The notes under the pieces were generated by a model that made no database searches, was not told the origin of the DNA, and worked only from the letters and a program-made list of their open reading frames with translations. From Candidatus Aminicenantota bacterium (GTDB taxonomy: Bacteria; Acidobacteriota; Aminicenantia; Aminicenantales; JAFGAV01), in the NCBI GenBank assembly GCA_016933515.1, contig JAFGAV010000025.1, forward strand, positions 1 to 64,000: a stretch of DNA of 64,000 nucleotides, written 5' to 3'. The translations under genes and the position numbers were made by a program. Positions 39,001-46,678 of the stretch are shown here, piece after piece. Positions within the stretch are counted from its first letter, which is position 1. Each line of letters starts with the position of its first letter.

Positions 39001-39040
39001 CAACAGCCATTCGGAAAGCGTTCTTCTTGAGGTGAAATGA
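33059..39040 (+). CDS. Alpha-2-macroglobulin family protein (1993 aa) with CxEQ thioester motif
   Basis: RALYRPGQTIHFKG (MG domain), EFTMPEALTEWRFLGLAHT, PYECSEQVFNRLYANSLA thioester; YAYSQR-like C-terminus (FEYSQRVVHRG). Confidence 0.93.
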   Translation: MKIFRMVILGLVAVSVISILGVTMKQSRQDKETRAQIQELWEKAEQARKDGLPQTAAGHFKEITGLALKIGEKGMALTALIQKLAMESVVEGNRPEERIVRLKKEMALLPADLLPVMKLVLARWYWHYFQRNRWRFLQRSATEGLDEEDFTAWDLPRLFREIASLYDDVLEADAYLKSKQLSEFADFFQPGNQPPALRPTLFDFAAWEGLEFYTSAEQAAAKPEDAFEILSESAALSPADTFLAFRPETTDVDSPKLKALCIFQALLEFHRSDLRPDAFLHADLGRLRWVRNVAVGENVSELYLLRLKELAERHPGSEIFGEACHLRAKELFDRDERVAALDIASRGEKAYPHSVGGRNCRVLKARILAREFELRTESVILPGRVSHLVVSYRNVTRLNMRVVRRDFEKLFEGGGEGLSYSGLSEDALKILLARAPTAEWTVELAPTEDFRTREAVIEIPALDPGYYQLVAGLDPKFSFDGNKIETASFWASRLGLVLNARDRESVSGTVVNSGGGEPRPGVEVSLCDWQYNRRVYEERSQVISDDAGHFELIKPARYAQFLVVVRDKDGDAVASSNIPYGVRREPQVGERTVLFTDRALYRPGQTIHFKGICLSLDQGQNIYRTLPGRTVTVGLRDVNGETVSDLELRTNDYGSFSGMFVAPADRLTGEMTIVCREPDGQAVVRVEEYKRPKFQVQVDIPDKEFRLDDEVEAGGAAAAYTGAPIDDALVRFRVVREVNVPYWWFYRHGAGTWRKSQEIAHGTVRTDDEGKFLIRFRARSDPSVPRESQPVFDYMVRVDVTDGSGETRSAQGRVRIGAVSLQAGMDIAEWQESGRPVEVKISTANLNGRPAAAEGRVEIFSLRGPEKPVPADLIGEVAVREREALDAGEPGFAGTSDWRKWPAATLVDCRDFRTADDEDASSFLSFDLPPGAYQARLTTRDRYGSKVEAVGFFIVLAPSERRFGVPVPFHVVSRSDRAEVGRTYELLWATGYDQGPLLIEVLRDGRRLQRFWTDGGQTQGRLRVPVDSSLKGGFTVVCTLVKENRFYRSENRVSVPWSDKALDLRWTSFRSKLLPGQKERWALEILGPQALPAAAELVAAMYDASLDQFFPHAFSSLAGIFARDLTFVHSLYSNRALSFSSYGRGVNDIPPEVRPTYPAFPEAVGRDLFGFEYYDAGFAVKAPAPLSATREMLAEEKMVAAEATEAEAEEPELATEVPPAPDLTQVPTRRNLDETAFFFPHLLTDKEGTVSLEFTMPEALTEWRFLGLAHTRDLASGSLEGRTVTQKDLMVQPNPPRFLREGDALEFTVKVTNMTAEEIRGGAALNFSDPVSEKPLDAELGNLEARKEFAVPPQQSRTLAWAIRVPDGLQVAAFKAVAATDRHSDGEEGWLPVLSRRLFVRESLPLWISGRGRKTFVFDKLARSAESTTLAHHSLTVQMASHPAWYAVQALPYLMEFPYECSEQVFNRLYANSLARHIALSDPKIRRVFDLWKGTEALDSNLEKNEDLKGVLLRETPWVLEARSESEARRRVGMLFDANRLDSEIKSAYGKLADMMEEGSWPWFPGGRSNRYISLYIITGFGRLRNMGVASAPLDLALAALDGVDEWMEERYRDLVRRKALEDVNIDPTTALYLYGRSFFLKDKPVPPKTREAVAYFLEQAKTHWLKLGSRQSQGHLALGLKRFGFPEEAGKIMRSIKERSRTDEEMGRSWSEGESAWWWYEAPIETQALMIEAFDEVMNDAPAVEECKVWLLKQKQTQAWKTTKATADAVYALLLRGESLLSSDALVEIRLGGLKVEPETVEAGTGFYQKRFAGPDVRPAMAEVTLDKTDPGIAWGGLHWQYFEDIGAVTPHVQNPLRLKKQVFVRRLTKKGPVIEPVPGALEVGDTLVVRIELRSDRDLEYVHMKDHRGSGIEPVNVLSRYKHQDGLWYYESTKDAATHFFIDVLPKGTYVFEYSQRVVHRGTYENGLAFVECMYAPEFNSHSESVLLEVK

Positions 39041-39104
39041 GAGACCGGCCGCGCCCAGAGGACGGGGCGCGCGGGAGCCGCTCCGCGGGCCTCCGCGACG
39101 GCGC

Positions 39105-39917
39105 TCACGGTTTGACGAGAAGATAACGGTGATAGAACCGCCGGCCGTTGACGAAGGACATGTAGAACTCCGTGTCCGACGTGCAGGCGAACCTCCGGAA
39201 ATAGCCCCTCAGAAAGAACGGGACCCGCTTTCGAATGAGGCGCTCTTTCTTCAGGCTGTCCCTGTTCAGGGAGCGCAGGACATCGGCGGTGATGTCTTCC
39301 TTTTCCTGGATCACGAATCCGGAACTTTCGATCGCTTCGATCCAGGAGCGCATTTTTTCGATGATCCGGAAATCGGCGTAGAAAAATTTTCCACCGGACT
39401 TCAAGACCCGGAAAACCTCGGAGAAGAAGGCTTTGATGTTGGGGTAGCAATGGGACGACTCGACGTTGACCACGGCGTCGAAGGACCCGTCGGGAAAGGG
39501 GATGTTTTCGGCGTCGCCGACGCGGAAGGAAAGAGCGCGGTCGGCGTTGGATTTGTTGTTGAGCGCGATAGCCCTGGCGGACAGGTCGATGCCCGTCAGG
39601 GAACGGGGAGACGCGTATTTCATCAGGCTTCTCGCTCCGCCGCCCCGCCCGCAGCCGACTTCCAAGACATCGAGCCCCGCCAGGGCGCGGCGGCCGATGG
39701 TGTGGTAATACATCTGCAGAGGGAAGCGGTCGTTCTCATCGCGGGGGTCGAGGGGGAGGATCTTCCCCGCAGTGTCTTTAGGGGCGTAACCCCAGTTCAT
39801 GAAATTCAGGTTGCCCGCCCGGCCGTCCACAAGGTGAGCGAAATTGTACCAAAAATTCCACGTCTTCTTGGCCCAGGCCGGGCTGCGGGTGAGCTTAATG
39901 AACAAGGAAAGGATCAC
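39105..39917 (-). CDS. Class I SAM-dependent methyltransferase
   Basis: VLEVGCGRGGGARSL, GDAENIPFPDGSFDAVVNVESSHCY. Confidence 0.88.
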   Translation of the reverse strand: MILSLFIKLTRSPAWAKKTWNFWYNFAHLVDGRAGNLNFMNWGYAPKDTAGKILPLDPRDENDRFPLQMYYHTIGRRALAGLDVLEVGCGRGGGARSLMKYASPRSLTGIDLSARAIALNNKSNADRALSFRVGDAENIPFPDGSFDAVVNVESSHCYPNIKAFFSEVFRVLKSGGKFFYADFRIIEKMRSWIEAIESSGFVIQEKEDITADVLRSLNRDSLKKERLIRKRVPFFLRGYFRRFACTSDTEFYMSFVNGRRFYHRYLLVKP

Positions 39918-39982
39918 GTGTCGTCTCCATCAGGACTCCATTATCCTGATTTTAGGCGACGGGGTCAAATCCCCGGAATCGG

Positions 39983-41149
39983 ATGTCCATGATCGTCGTC
40001 TGGCTGGCGGTTTTTCTGGCCGCATCGGCCCTGGCGTGGCTGTCCTCTCTTGGCTACCTGTTTTTCCTGGAAGGGATTCGGCTGTTCCGGCGCCGGCCGG
40101 AGCGCGAGCCCGCGGTCTGGCCCGCCATCGCCGTTGTCGTCCCCACGCTTAACGAAGAGGAGAAGATTCCGGCCAAGCTCGAGGATCTGCGCCGATGCGA
40201 CTATCCGGCCGACAAAATACGCCTCGTGGTCGTTGACGGCGGCTCAAGCGACCGAACGGCGGAGATCGTCCTCAAAGAGGCCGGGAGCGGAGAGCGCCTG
40301 CAGCTCGTTCCTCTGCCCCATGCCCGCGGCAAAGCGGATCAGGTCCGTTCCGTCCTTGAGCGTCTCACGGAGGACATCGTGGTTTTCACCGACGCCGACA
40401 GCCGTCTCGATCCTTCCTGCGTCCGGGAGCTCGTCGCGGAAATCGCGGGCGGCAGGGCCGTTTCTTTGGCGGCGGCGGTGGTGACGCCCGATACTTCTCT
40501 CCTCGAGGAGCGGATTCATTGGATGTTCCTCAACCGCCTGTGGTGGCTGGAGGGGGAAGTCCTGTCCTGCTCCGGGCTCTCGGGGGTGTGCTACGCCCTG
40601 AAGCGGACTTCGTTTCTTACTCTGGACGCCGAAGCCCGGGCCGAAGACATCCGGCTCGGCGCCATGGCCGGAGCGAAGGGGATGAAGGCCGTTCTGGCGC
40701 GGAAAGCGCGGGCCGTGGAGCTCCGTGTCCCCGGCACGAAGGAGGAGTTTCTGGATTTTCGACGAAGACGCGGTTCCTGCTATCTGGCCGAGCTTCTCCG
40801 GACTTCGAAGGGAAAGATGCGCTCCAAAGCCTGGCGTCTGGCCAGGTCCGTCCGCATCTGGCAGATGGCCGGCCTTCCCTGGGCGCTGGCGGCCGCACTT
40901 CTTTCGGGAGCGGTCCTGCTGGCCACGCGATTCCGCACGTGCCCCCCGGCGGTGTTCGCCTGGTTTCCGCTGACCGCATATCTTTACGCCTTAGCCCTTT
41001 CGAAACGGGAAATCCCCCGTGCTTCTCCCTTCGGACTCGCGATCGCCCTGGTCAGGTACGCCGCGCTTCTTTTTGTCTCGCTTTTCCGCCTCAGAAAAAA
41101 TCCCGCCGGTCAGGGGCCCCGGGGAGGCGGATTTCTTCCGGCCTCCTAA
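39983..41149 (+). CDS. Membrane-anchored family 2 glycosyltransferase
   Basis: IAVVVPTLNEEEKIPAKLEDL, VVDGGSSDRTAEIV, FTDADSRL; C-terminal TM helices. Confidence 0.88.
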   Translation: MSMIVVWLAVFLAASALAWLSSLGYLFFLEGIRLFRRRPEREPAVWPAIAVVVPTLNEEEKIPAKLEDLRRCDYPADKIRLVVVDGGSSDRTAEIVLKEAGSGERLQLVPLPHARGKADQVRSVLERLTEDIVVFTDADSRLDPSCVRELVAEIAGGRAVSLAAAVVTPDTSLLEERIHWMFLNRLWWLEGEVLSCSGLSGVCYALKRTSFLTLDAEARAEDIRLGAMAGAKGMKAVLARKARAVELRVPGTKEEFLDFRRRRGSCYLAELLRTSKGKMRSKAWRLARSVRIWQMAGLPWALAAALLSGAVLLATRFRTCPPAVFAWFPLTAYLYALALSKREIPRASPFGLAIALVRYAALLFVSLFRLRKNPAGQGPRGGGFLPAS

Positions 41150-41250
41150 GCCTCGGGCCGCTCTTTCCCGTCCGCGTTTGAGCCGGCTGTCGCGTTCCGA
41201 TAAAATGCCTGTCGGCGGGGAACGATCCCTCCATGAAGGGAGGAGAACCT

Positions 41251-42450
41251 ATGAGATTCCGGCATTTCCGAGGTTTCTGGCTGTCGGCCCTAACGCTCTG
41301 CCTTGCGTTCGGGCCGTCCTGTCGCGACGGCGGTCCGGCATCCGGTGACGAATCGTTGATCGTTTCGAACGAGGGCCGCAACGGCCCGGGGCCACGGCTG
41401 GCCATGGATTTTTCTGGGATCGAGAAGCCGGCCGGACCGGCGGACTTTGCGGCCGCGTTCCACCTGCCGCCCGTCAGGCAGGGAGACACGGGGACGTGCT
41501 GGGCGTTCGCCGCGACGTCGCTTCTCGAATCGGAGCTGGCGCGGATGGGCCGATCGGCGGTCAAGCTTTCCGAAATGCACACCGCCTACTGGGAGTATGT
41601 GGAAAAGGCGCGCCGTTTCATAACGGAAAAGGGGAATTCGTTCCTGGGCCAGGGAAGCGAGCCGAACTCCGCCCTGGCGCGCATCAAGCAATACGGTCTC
41701 GTCCGGGCGGAAGACTATACCGGACTTCTCCCGGGAGCGACGGTCCACGACCACGGTCCTCTTTTCAGGGAATTTAAGAATTTTTTGGCCGCGGCGGAAG
41801 CCGAAGGGGACTGGGATGAGGAGCGTGTCCTCTCCGGAGTCCGGGGACTCCTCGACAGGCATATGGGAAGGCCGCCCGAGACGATCGTCGTCGAGGGGCG
41901 GACCCTCACCCCCCGGGAATATTTGGATGCGCTCGGTCTCCGGCCCGACGACTACGTTTCTTTCCTCAGCTTCCGGCATCTCCCGTTTTACAGCCGGGGT
42001 GAATTTCGGGTGCCGGACAACTGGTGGCGCAGCGCCGATTACCACAACCTCCCGCTTGAGGAATTCACCGCCGCGCTTCAAGGCGCCCTGAGCCGGGGAT
42101 TCACGGCCGCTCTGGCCGTTGATTTCTCGGAGCCCGGCTACAGCGGGGAAAACGACGCCGCCGTCGTTCCCGGTTTCGATATCCCCGGGGAATGGATCAG
42201 CCAGTCGAGCCGGGAGTTCCGTTTTTCGAACGGAACCTCGACGGACGATCACGCCGTCCACTGCGTGGGATTCAAGCGCGCGAAATCCGGGGATTGGTAT
42301 CTGATCAAGGATTCCTGGAAAAACGCCTATGAGGGGACACACAAGGGGTATTTCTTCTACCGCGGGGATTATCTCCGTCTCAAAGGCCTGATGTTCCTGG
42401 TTCATAAGGACGCGGTCGGAGATTTCCTGGCGAAATTCCCCCGGCGGTAA
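41251..42450 (+). CDS. Secreted C1-family (bleomycin hydrolase-like) cysteine peptidase
   Basis: VRQGDTGTCWAFAATSLLESE catalytic Cys; DDHAVHCVGF catalytic His; YLIKDSWKNAY. Confidence 0.82.
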   Translation: MRFRHFRGFWLSALTLCLAFGPSCRDGGPASGDESLIVSNEGRNGPGPRLAMDFSGIEKPAGPADFAAAFHLPPVRQGDTGTCWAFAATSLLESELARMGRSAVKLSEMHTAYWEYVEKARRFITEKGNSFLGQGSEPNSALARIKQYGLVRAEDYTGLLPGATVHDHGPLFREFKNFLAAAEAEGDWDEERVLSGVRGLLDRHMGRPPETIVVEGRTLTPREYLDALGLRPDDYVSFLSFRHLPFYSRGEFRVPDNWWRSADYHNLPLEEFTAALQGALSRGFTAALAVDFSEPGYSGENDAAVVPGFDIPGEWISQSSREFRFSNGTSTDDHAVHCVGFKRAKSGDWYLIKDSWKNAYEGTHKGYFFYRGDYLRLKGLMFLVHKDAVGDFLAKFPRR

Positions 42451-42578
42451 ATCGGAAGGGCATCGGGCGCCGGGCTTTCCTTCCCTCCAGGGGGAGAAGC
42501 GGATTCGGCTTCTGAGCGGATTCCGGGAAGAGAAGAATGGAGGGTGATGCCTGAAGCCGATCGGGAAGTCGTTGGCGG

Positions 42579-42607
42579 TTGACAATTCAGCGCCGGCCAA
42601 ATATATA
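42579..42607 (+). promoter_or_regulatory. Promoter TTGACA-N17-TATATA
   Basis: -35 42579-42584, -10 42602-42607, before ATG 42637. Confidence 0.65.
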
Positions 42608-42636
42608 AGAGTCTCAATTCGCATGGATGTCACCCC

Positions 42637-43593
42637 ATGTCCAATAAAGAGGACAGAACCGGAAAAAGCCTTTTTTTCATGGCGCCTTCCACGCAATTAG
42701 GCGAGGATGATCGCCCCCGCCTCCGGGATGCCGTCGGTTTAATCAGCGGGGCATTGGAAACGAACAGGGTCAATCTGAGTCCTTATCTTTTCACAAGCGA
42801 CAGGATCATCGGCCATGTGACCGCTCCGATCGGGGAGAGAGCCGGGGAATTCAAGGCGGCCGTCAGAGAAGGAGACGTCATTGTGTCCGTCGCCGGAGGG
42901 ACGGGCGCCGAAGACCTTGTCCCGATGCTCGACCGGACGGATTACCGCGTCATCAGGAAGAGAAAACCCTTATTCATCGGGTTTTCTGATTTCACCTTCC
43001 TTCTCAACGAGGTCTATTCCCGGTGCGGCGTTCCGGGAATCCTTTTTCCCTCCCTCCGCCTGAACGAGGGAAATATGGGGAGTCTTCTTTCCTTGATCAA
43101 GGGGGAGGAGATCGGCTACCGCGGCTCCGCCTGGCTGTCCGATCCTCCGGACGAAGCCGTGAGCGGGATTCCCATCGGCGGGAATCTCACCACGTTCGTC
43201 AACTTTCTGAATCGGGAAAAGCCGCCGCGTCTCTGTTGGCGGGAACTTGTCCTTTTTATCGAAGACATCGGCATCGATCTTGAGGATTTGCACCGCCTGG
43301 TGGCGGCGCTGAGACGCCACCGGGTTTTTCGAAGCATCAAGGGGCTGGTGATCGGGTCACTGGCCGAGGACTTGAGCGCTCCTCAGGGAAGAGAGTTTCA
43401 GGACAAGGCCGTGTCCTTCCTCCTGGCCTATCTGTCCGGCGTCCTGAAGAAACGTCGCGACCGTCAAGCGGCCCTGCCGATCATGCTCCTCCGGACCTTC
43501 GGCCACAACATCACCGCCGGCCTGCCGGCCGTTCCCATCGGCGGTCTCGTGACCCTGTCTCCGTCCCTGGAGATCGCCTTTCGGTTGAGGTGA
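42637..43593 (+). CDS. LD-carboxypeptidase (peptidase S66 family)
   Basis: FFMAPST, VAGGTGAEDLVPMLD, KPLFIGFSDFTFLLNEVY. Confidence 0.85.
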   Translation: MSNKEDRTGKSLFFMAPSTQLGEDDRPRLRDAVGLISGALETNRVNLSPYLFTSDRIIGHVTAPIGERAGEFKAAVREGDVIVSVAGGTGAEDLVPMLDRTDYRVIRKRKPLFIGFSDFTFLLNEVYSRCGVPGILFPSLRLNEGNMGSLLSLIKGEEIGYRGSAWLSDPPDEAVSGIPIGGNLTTFVNFLNREKPPRLCWRELVLFIEDIGIDLEDLHRLVAALRRHRVFRSIKGLVIGSLAEDLSAPQGREFQDKAVSFLLAYLSGVLKKRRDRQAALPIMLLRTFGHNITAGLPAVPIGGLVTLSPSLEIAFRLR

Positions 43594-43599
43594 CCCGCC

Positions 43600-44436
43600 A
43601 TGCCCGACACGGCCCCCCCGCTCATGAAAGAGCTGTTGGTCGTCATTCCCCACAGCGGAATCGTCATCCCGGCTGAGATTTCCCTGGACAGCCTCTCGGA
43701 TCAGTTTCCCGAGCTGGCGCGGAATGTGGACTGGTATACGAACTGGCTTTACGATTTCCGCGACCTCCTGGGGAACCGCCACCTGGTCTTTCCCTACTGC
43801 AGCTTGATCCTGGAAGCCAACCGTCGTCCGGACCGGGTGGACGACTGCGTCCCCCTGCGCGACGTTCACGGCCGTCCCGTATACCGGGTCGGGCGGGAGC
43901 CCGGCCGCGACCTCCGCCTCCGGCTGGTCGAAAAATACCTCCGCAGCTTTCACCGCTCGATTGAAGACCAAATCGCCTCCGGAGCGGAATGTCTCCTGGA
44001 CGGCCATTCCACGGTGTCGGCGCGCGGGATGAAGGACGATCAGATCGACATCATGAATTTCCAGCATTCCGCTCTGGACGACGGACCGATTCGGTTCTCC
44101 CCTCCGGCATACGCCGAAGCCTACGCCGATGAGCTCCGCAAGCGCTTGCCTGATGTCCGGATCACGGTCAACGCCTCGGATTATCACGACGTCTACGGTC
44201 ATGTCGCCGCCGCTCATTCCGTGAACGCCGCCGGCCGAAGGGGAACGAGGGTTCCGGCGATCATTCAGGAGACCAACGAGCGCCTCTACAAGAATCCCGA
44301 CCGGACGCCGAACGTGGAAGCCGTCAACCGGCTGAGGAAGGCCTTCGCCCTGGCGTTGGCCGCCGCTTGGAGACGGACGAGGCCGCAGCCGGAGGGCGTC
44401 GTGTCCGCTCCCGGTGGAAAACGCTCTTCGGGTTGA
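43600..44436 (+). CDS. N-formylglutamate amidohydrolase family protein
   Basis: VVIPHSGIVIPAEI, LEANRRPDRVDD, FHRSIEDQIASGAECLLDGHSTVS. Confidence 0.83.
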   Translation: MPDTAPPLMKELLVVIPHSGIVIPAEISLDSLSDQFPELARNVDWYTNWLYDFRDLLGNRHLVFPYCSLILEANRRPDRVDDCVPLRDVHGRPVYRVGREPGRDLRLRLVEKYLRSFHRSIEDQIASGAECLLDGHSTVSARGMKDDQIDIMNFQHSALDDGPIRFSPPAYAEAYADELRKRLPDVRITVNASDYHDVYGHVAAAHSVNAAGRRGTRVPAIIQETNERLYKNPDRTPNVEAVNRLRKAFALALAAAWRRTRPQPEGVVSAPGGKRSSG

Positions 44437-44490
44437 GGGGTTCCGCTCCAAAACCGGGAGACTGGATTCCCACCGCGAATCAATGCGAAA

Positions 44491-45756
44491 ATGGAAAGAG
44501 TGAGGAGAAACGCCATGGCGAAGGAATGTCGGCGCCGGACGGCGATGCGGGTTTTTGCGGCCGGGGGAGTGATTCTGGCTTGGATGGCTGTTGGGGCGGG
44601 AACGGCCCTCGTGTCCTCTTCCTGCCGGGACAAGGAAATGCGGAGGCATGTGAAGTTGAACGATTTCGACGCTCTGGCCCTCAAGCCGCCCATGGGCTGG
44701 AATTCCTGGAACAGGTTCGGCTGCGCCGTGGATGAACAGCTGGTGCGGAGCATGGCCGAGGCCATGGTCCGAAGCGGCATGGCCGCCGCCGGCTACGAGT
44801 ACGTGGTCATCGACGACTGCTGGCAGACCGCCCGAGACGCCGAAGGCAACATCGTCGCCGACCCGGAACGCTTTCCCTCAGGCATCAAGGCCCTGGCCGA
44901 TTACGTGCATTCCCTGGGATTGAAGTTCGGGCTTTACTCCTGCGCAGGCGACAAGACCTGCGAGGGGCGTCCGGGGAGCAGGGGATTCGAAGAGCCGGAT
45001 GCCCGCCGATATGCCGCCTGGGGCGTGGACTATCTGAAGTACGACTGGTGCCATACCGAAGGCCTGCAGGCGGAGCCGGCTTACCGGAAGATGCGCGCCG
45101 CTCTCGAGGCCGCCGGCCGCCCCGTCGTTTTCAGCATCTGCGAATGGGGACGGAGCAAGCCTTGGCTGTGGGCCCGGGGCGTGGGGCATCTGTGGCGGAC
45201 GACAGGAGACATCAAGGACAACTGGGAGAGCGTCGTCAAGATCCTCGATCTCCAGGTCGGCCTCGAGGACTATGCCGGGCCGGGAGGCTGGAACGACCCC
45301 GATATGCTCGAGGTGGGAAACGGAGGCATGACCGCGGACGAATACCGGGCCCATTTCAGCCTGTGGTGTCTCCTGGCCGCCCCCCTCATGGCCGGAAACG
45401 ACCTGCGGACGATGTCGCGCGAGACAACGTTTATCCTGACCAACTCCGATGTCATCGCCGTCAACCAGGACGCATTGGGAGTGCAGGGACGGAGGATCCG
45501 GAAGGAGGGCGGCCTGGAGGTCTGGGCCAAGCCCCTGGCCGACGGCGCCTTGGCCGTAGCTCTTTTCAACCGCGGACAGGTCAAAGAGCGCATCTCCGTT
45601 TCCTGGCCCGAACTCGGGGTGGAAACTTCGACCTGCTTCGTGCGCGATCTGTGGAGAAAAAGGGATGTGGGGCGTTTTCTGAGCGGATTCGCCGCCGACG
45701 TCCCCTCTCATGCCGTCGTCCTCGTCAAGGTCAAGCCTTCGAACATCATCGACTGA
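44491..45756 (+). CDS. Alpha-galactosidase, glycoside hydrolase family 27
   Basis: LKPPMGWNSWNRFGC, YEYVVIDDCW, FGLYSCAGDKTCEGRPGS, GVDYLKYDWC, NDPDMLEVGNGGMT. Confidence 0.94.
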   Translation: MERVRRNAMAKECRRRTAMRVFAAGGVILAWMAVGAGTALVSSSCRDKEMRRHVKLNDFDALALKPPMGWNSWNRFGCAVDEQLVRSMAEAMVRSGMAAAGYEYVVIDDCWQTARDAEGNIVADPERFPSGIKALADYVHSLGLKFGLYSCAGDKTCEGRPGSRGFEEPDARRYAAWGVDYLKYDWCHTEGLQAEPAYRKMRAALEAAGRPVVFSICEWGRSKPWLWARGVGHLWRTTGDIKDNWESVVKILDLQVGLEDYAGPGGWNDPDMLEVGNGGMTADEYRAHFSLWCLLAAPLMAGNDLRTMSRETTFILTNSDVIAVNQDALGVQGRRIRKEGGLEVWAKPLADGALAVALFNRGQVKERISVSWPELGVETSTCFVRDLWRKRDVGRFLSGFAADVPSHAVVLVKVKPSNIID

Positions 45757-45942
45757 GCGAGAAAAGAAACCCGTCGCCGTCGTCTCTATTATGAAGCGGT
45801 CGGCGGGCGCGCGCCTCTCTCGGGCGCGAGAGACCGATCAGAGGGTTCTTTCCCGGTCCGACGGGCCCGAGGACGTGTTTGGCCCGCCGGAGCCGCGATC
45901 GGCGTCTTCCGTCCCTTCGGCGCGATCGAACAGGGAGCATCC

Positions 45943-46137
45943 GTGAGATACAGGGTCCGATTGATCGACACCGGGAACGGCTACGCCGTCTGGGTCCCGG
46001 CGCTCCCCGGCTGCCGTTCTTTCGGCCGGACCGAGGGCGAAGCCCTGGAAAACATCAGGGGGGCGATCCTGTCATACCTGGAAGCGCTCGAGGAACAGAA
46101 CACCGCCTTTGATTCGCGTGAGATCGAGATTTTTTAA
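45943..46137 (+). CDS. HicB-like antitoxin-family protein, apparently without adjacent HicA
   Basis: RYRVRLIDTGNGYAVWVPALPGCRSFGRTEGEALENIRGAILSYLEAL HicB fold motif. Confidence 0.82.
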   Translation: MRYRVRLIDTGNGYAVWVPALPGCRSFGRTEGEALENIRGAILSYLEALEEQNTAFDSREIEIF

Positions 46138-46188
46138 AGGGAAACGCCCGGCCGGAAATTCTCTCCCCGAAGGAAGCCGGCGCGGCGT

Positions 46189-46497
46189 TCAGCCTGCCAG
46201 TTTGTTGAGTTCGGACTGGACGATGGCCGGCATAATGACGCCGATGAACCAGAACAGCAAAAACCACATAACGGTGTTGTTGTCTTTCTTGACGTAAAGA
46301 GAGAACGCTTCGGCGTATTTGTACAGCCAGTAAATGTTGGCGATGGGGACGATGATCAGCCAGGCGGTCGGGATCTGGGCGCCGAGGCTGTTCATCTCGG
46401 TCTTGGTCTTGACCATCCAAACGATGAAGTAAATGCCCAGCGTGACGATGCCCAGGAGATAGACGACGAGAACGTCTCTTTTGGTGATAGCGACCAT
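46189..46497 (-). CDS. DUF4234-type membrane protein
   Basis: [26 protein letters not shown]...; SD AAAGGAGGA. Confidence 0.82.
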   Translation of the reverse strand: MVAITKRDVLVVYLLGIVTLGIYFIVWMVKTKTEMNSLGAQIPTAWLIIVPIANIYWLYKYAEAFSLYVKKDNNTVMWFLLFWFIGVIMPAIVQSELNKLAG

Positions 46498-46521
46498 GTG
46501 TTCCTCCTTTCGACACTGGGG

Positions 46522-46550
46522 TTATTAGCAGAATCTCTCGTTAATGTCAA
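46522..46550 (-). promoter_or_regulatory. Promoter TTGACA-N17-TAATAA (minus strand)
   Basis: -35 46550..46545, -10 46527..46522. Confidence 0.6.
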
Positions 46551-46589
46551 TGCGCCCGCCGCGGCCGCCCTTGAACCGACCTCCGGCGG

Positions 46590-46618
46590 TTGATGCCTTC
46601 GGGGAAAACTGCTAAAGT
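46590..46618 (+). promoter_or_regulatory. Promoter TTGATG-N17-TAAAGT
   Basis: -35 46590-46595, -10 46613-46618, upstream of YpfJ-like gene. Confidence 0.5.
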
Positions 46619-46678
46619 GGAAATCGTCCGCCGCGCAGAGCGGCCGGAGGAGGAACGGCTTTTCAAGGAGAAAAGATC

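Noticed and set aside
45816-45833. Perfect hairpin TCTCTCGGGCGCGAGAGA
   Set aside because: No T-tract; too short and GC-rich to distinguish from background in this genome.
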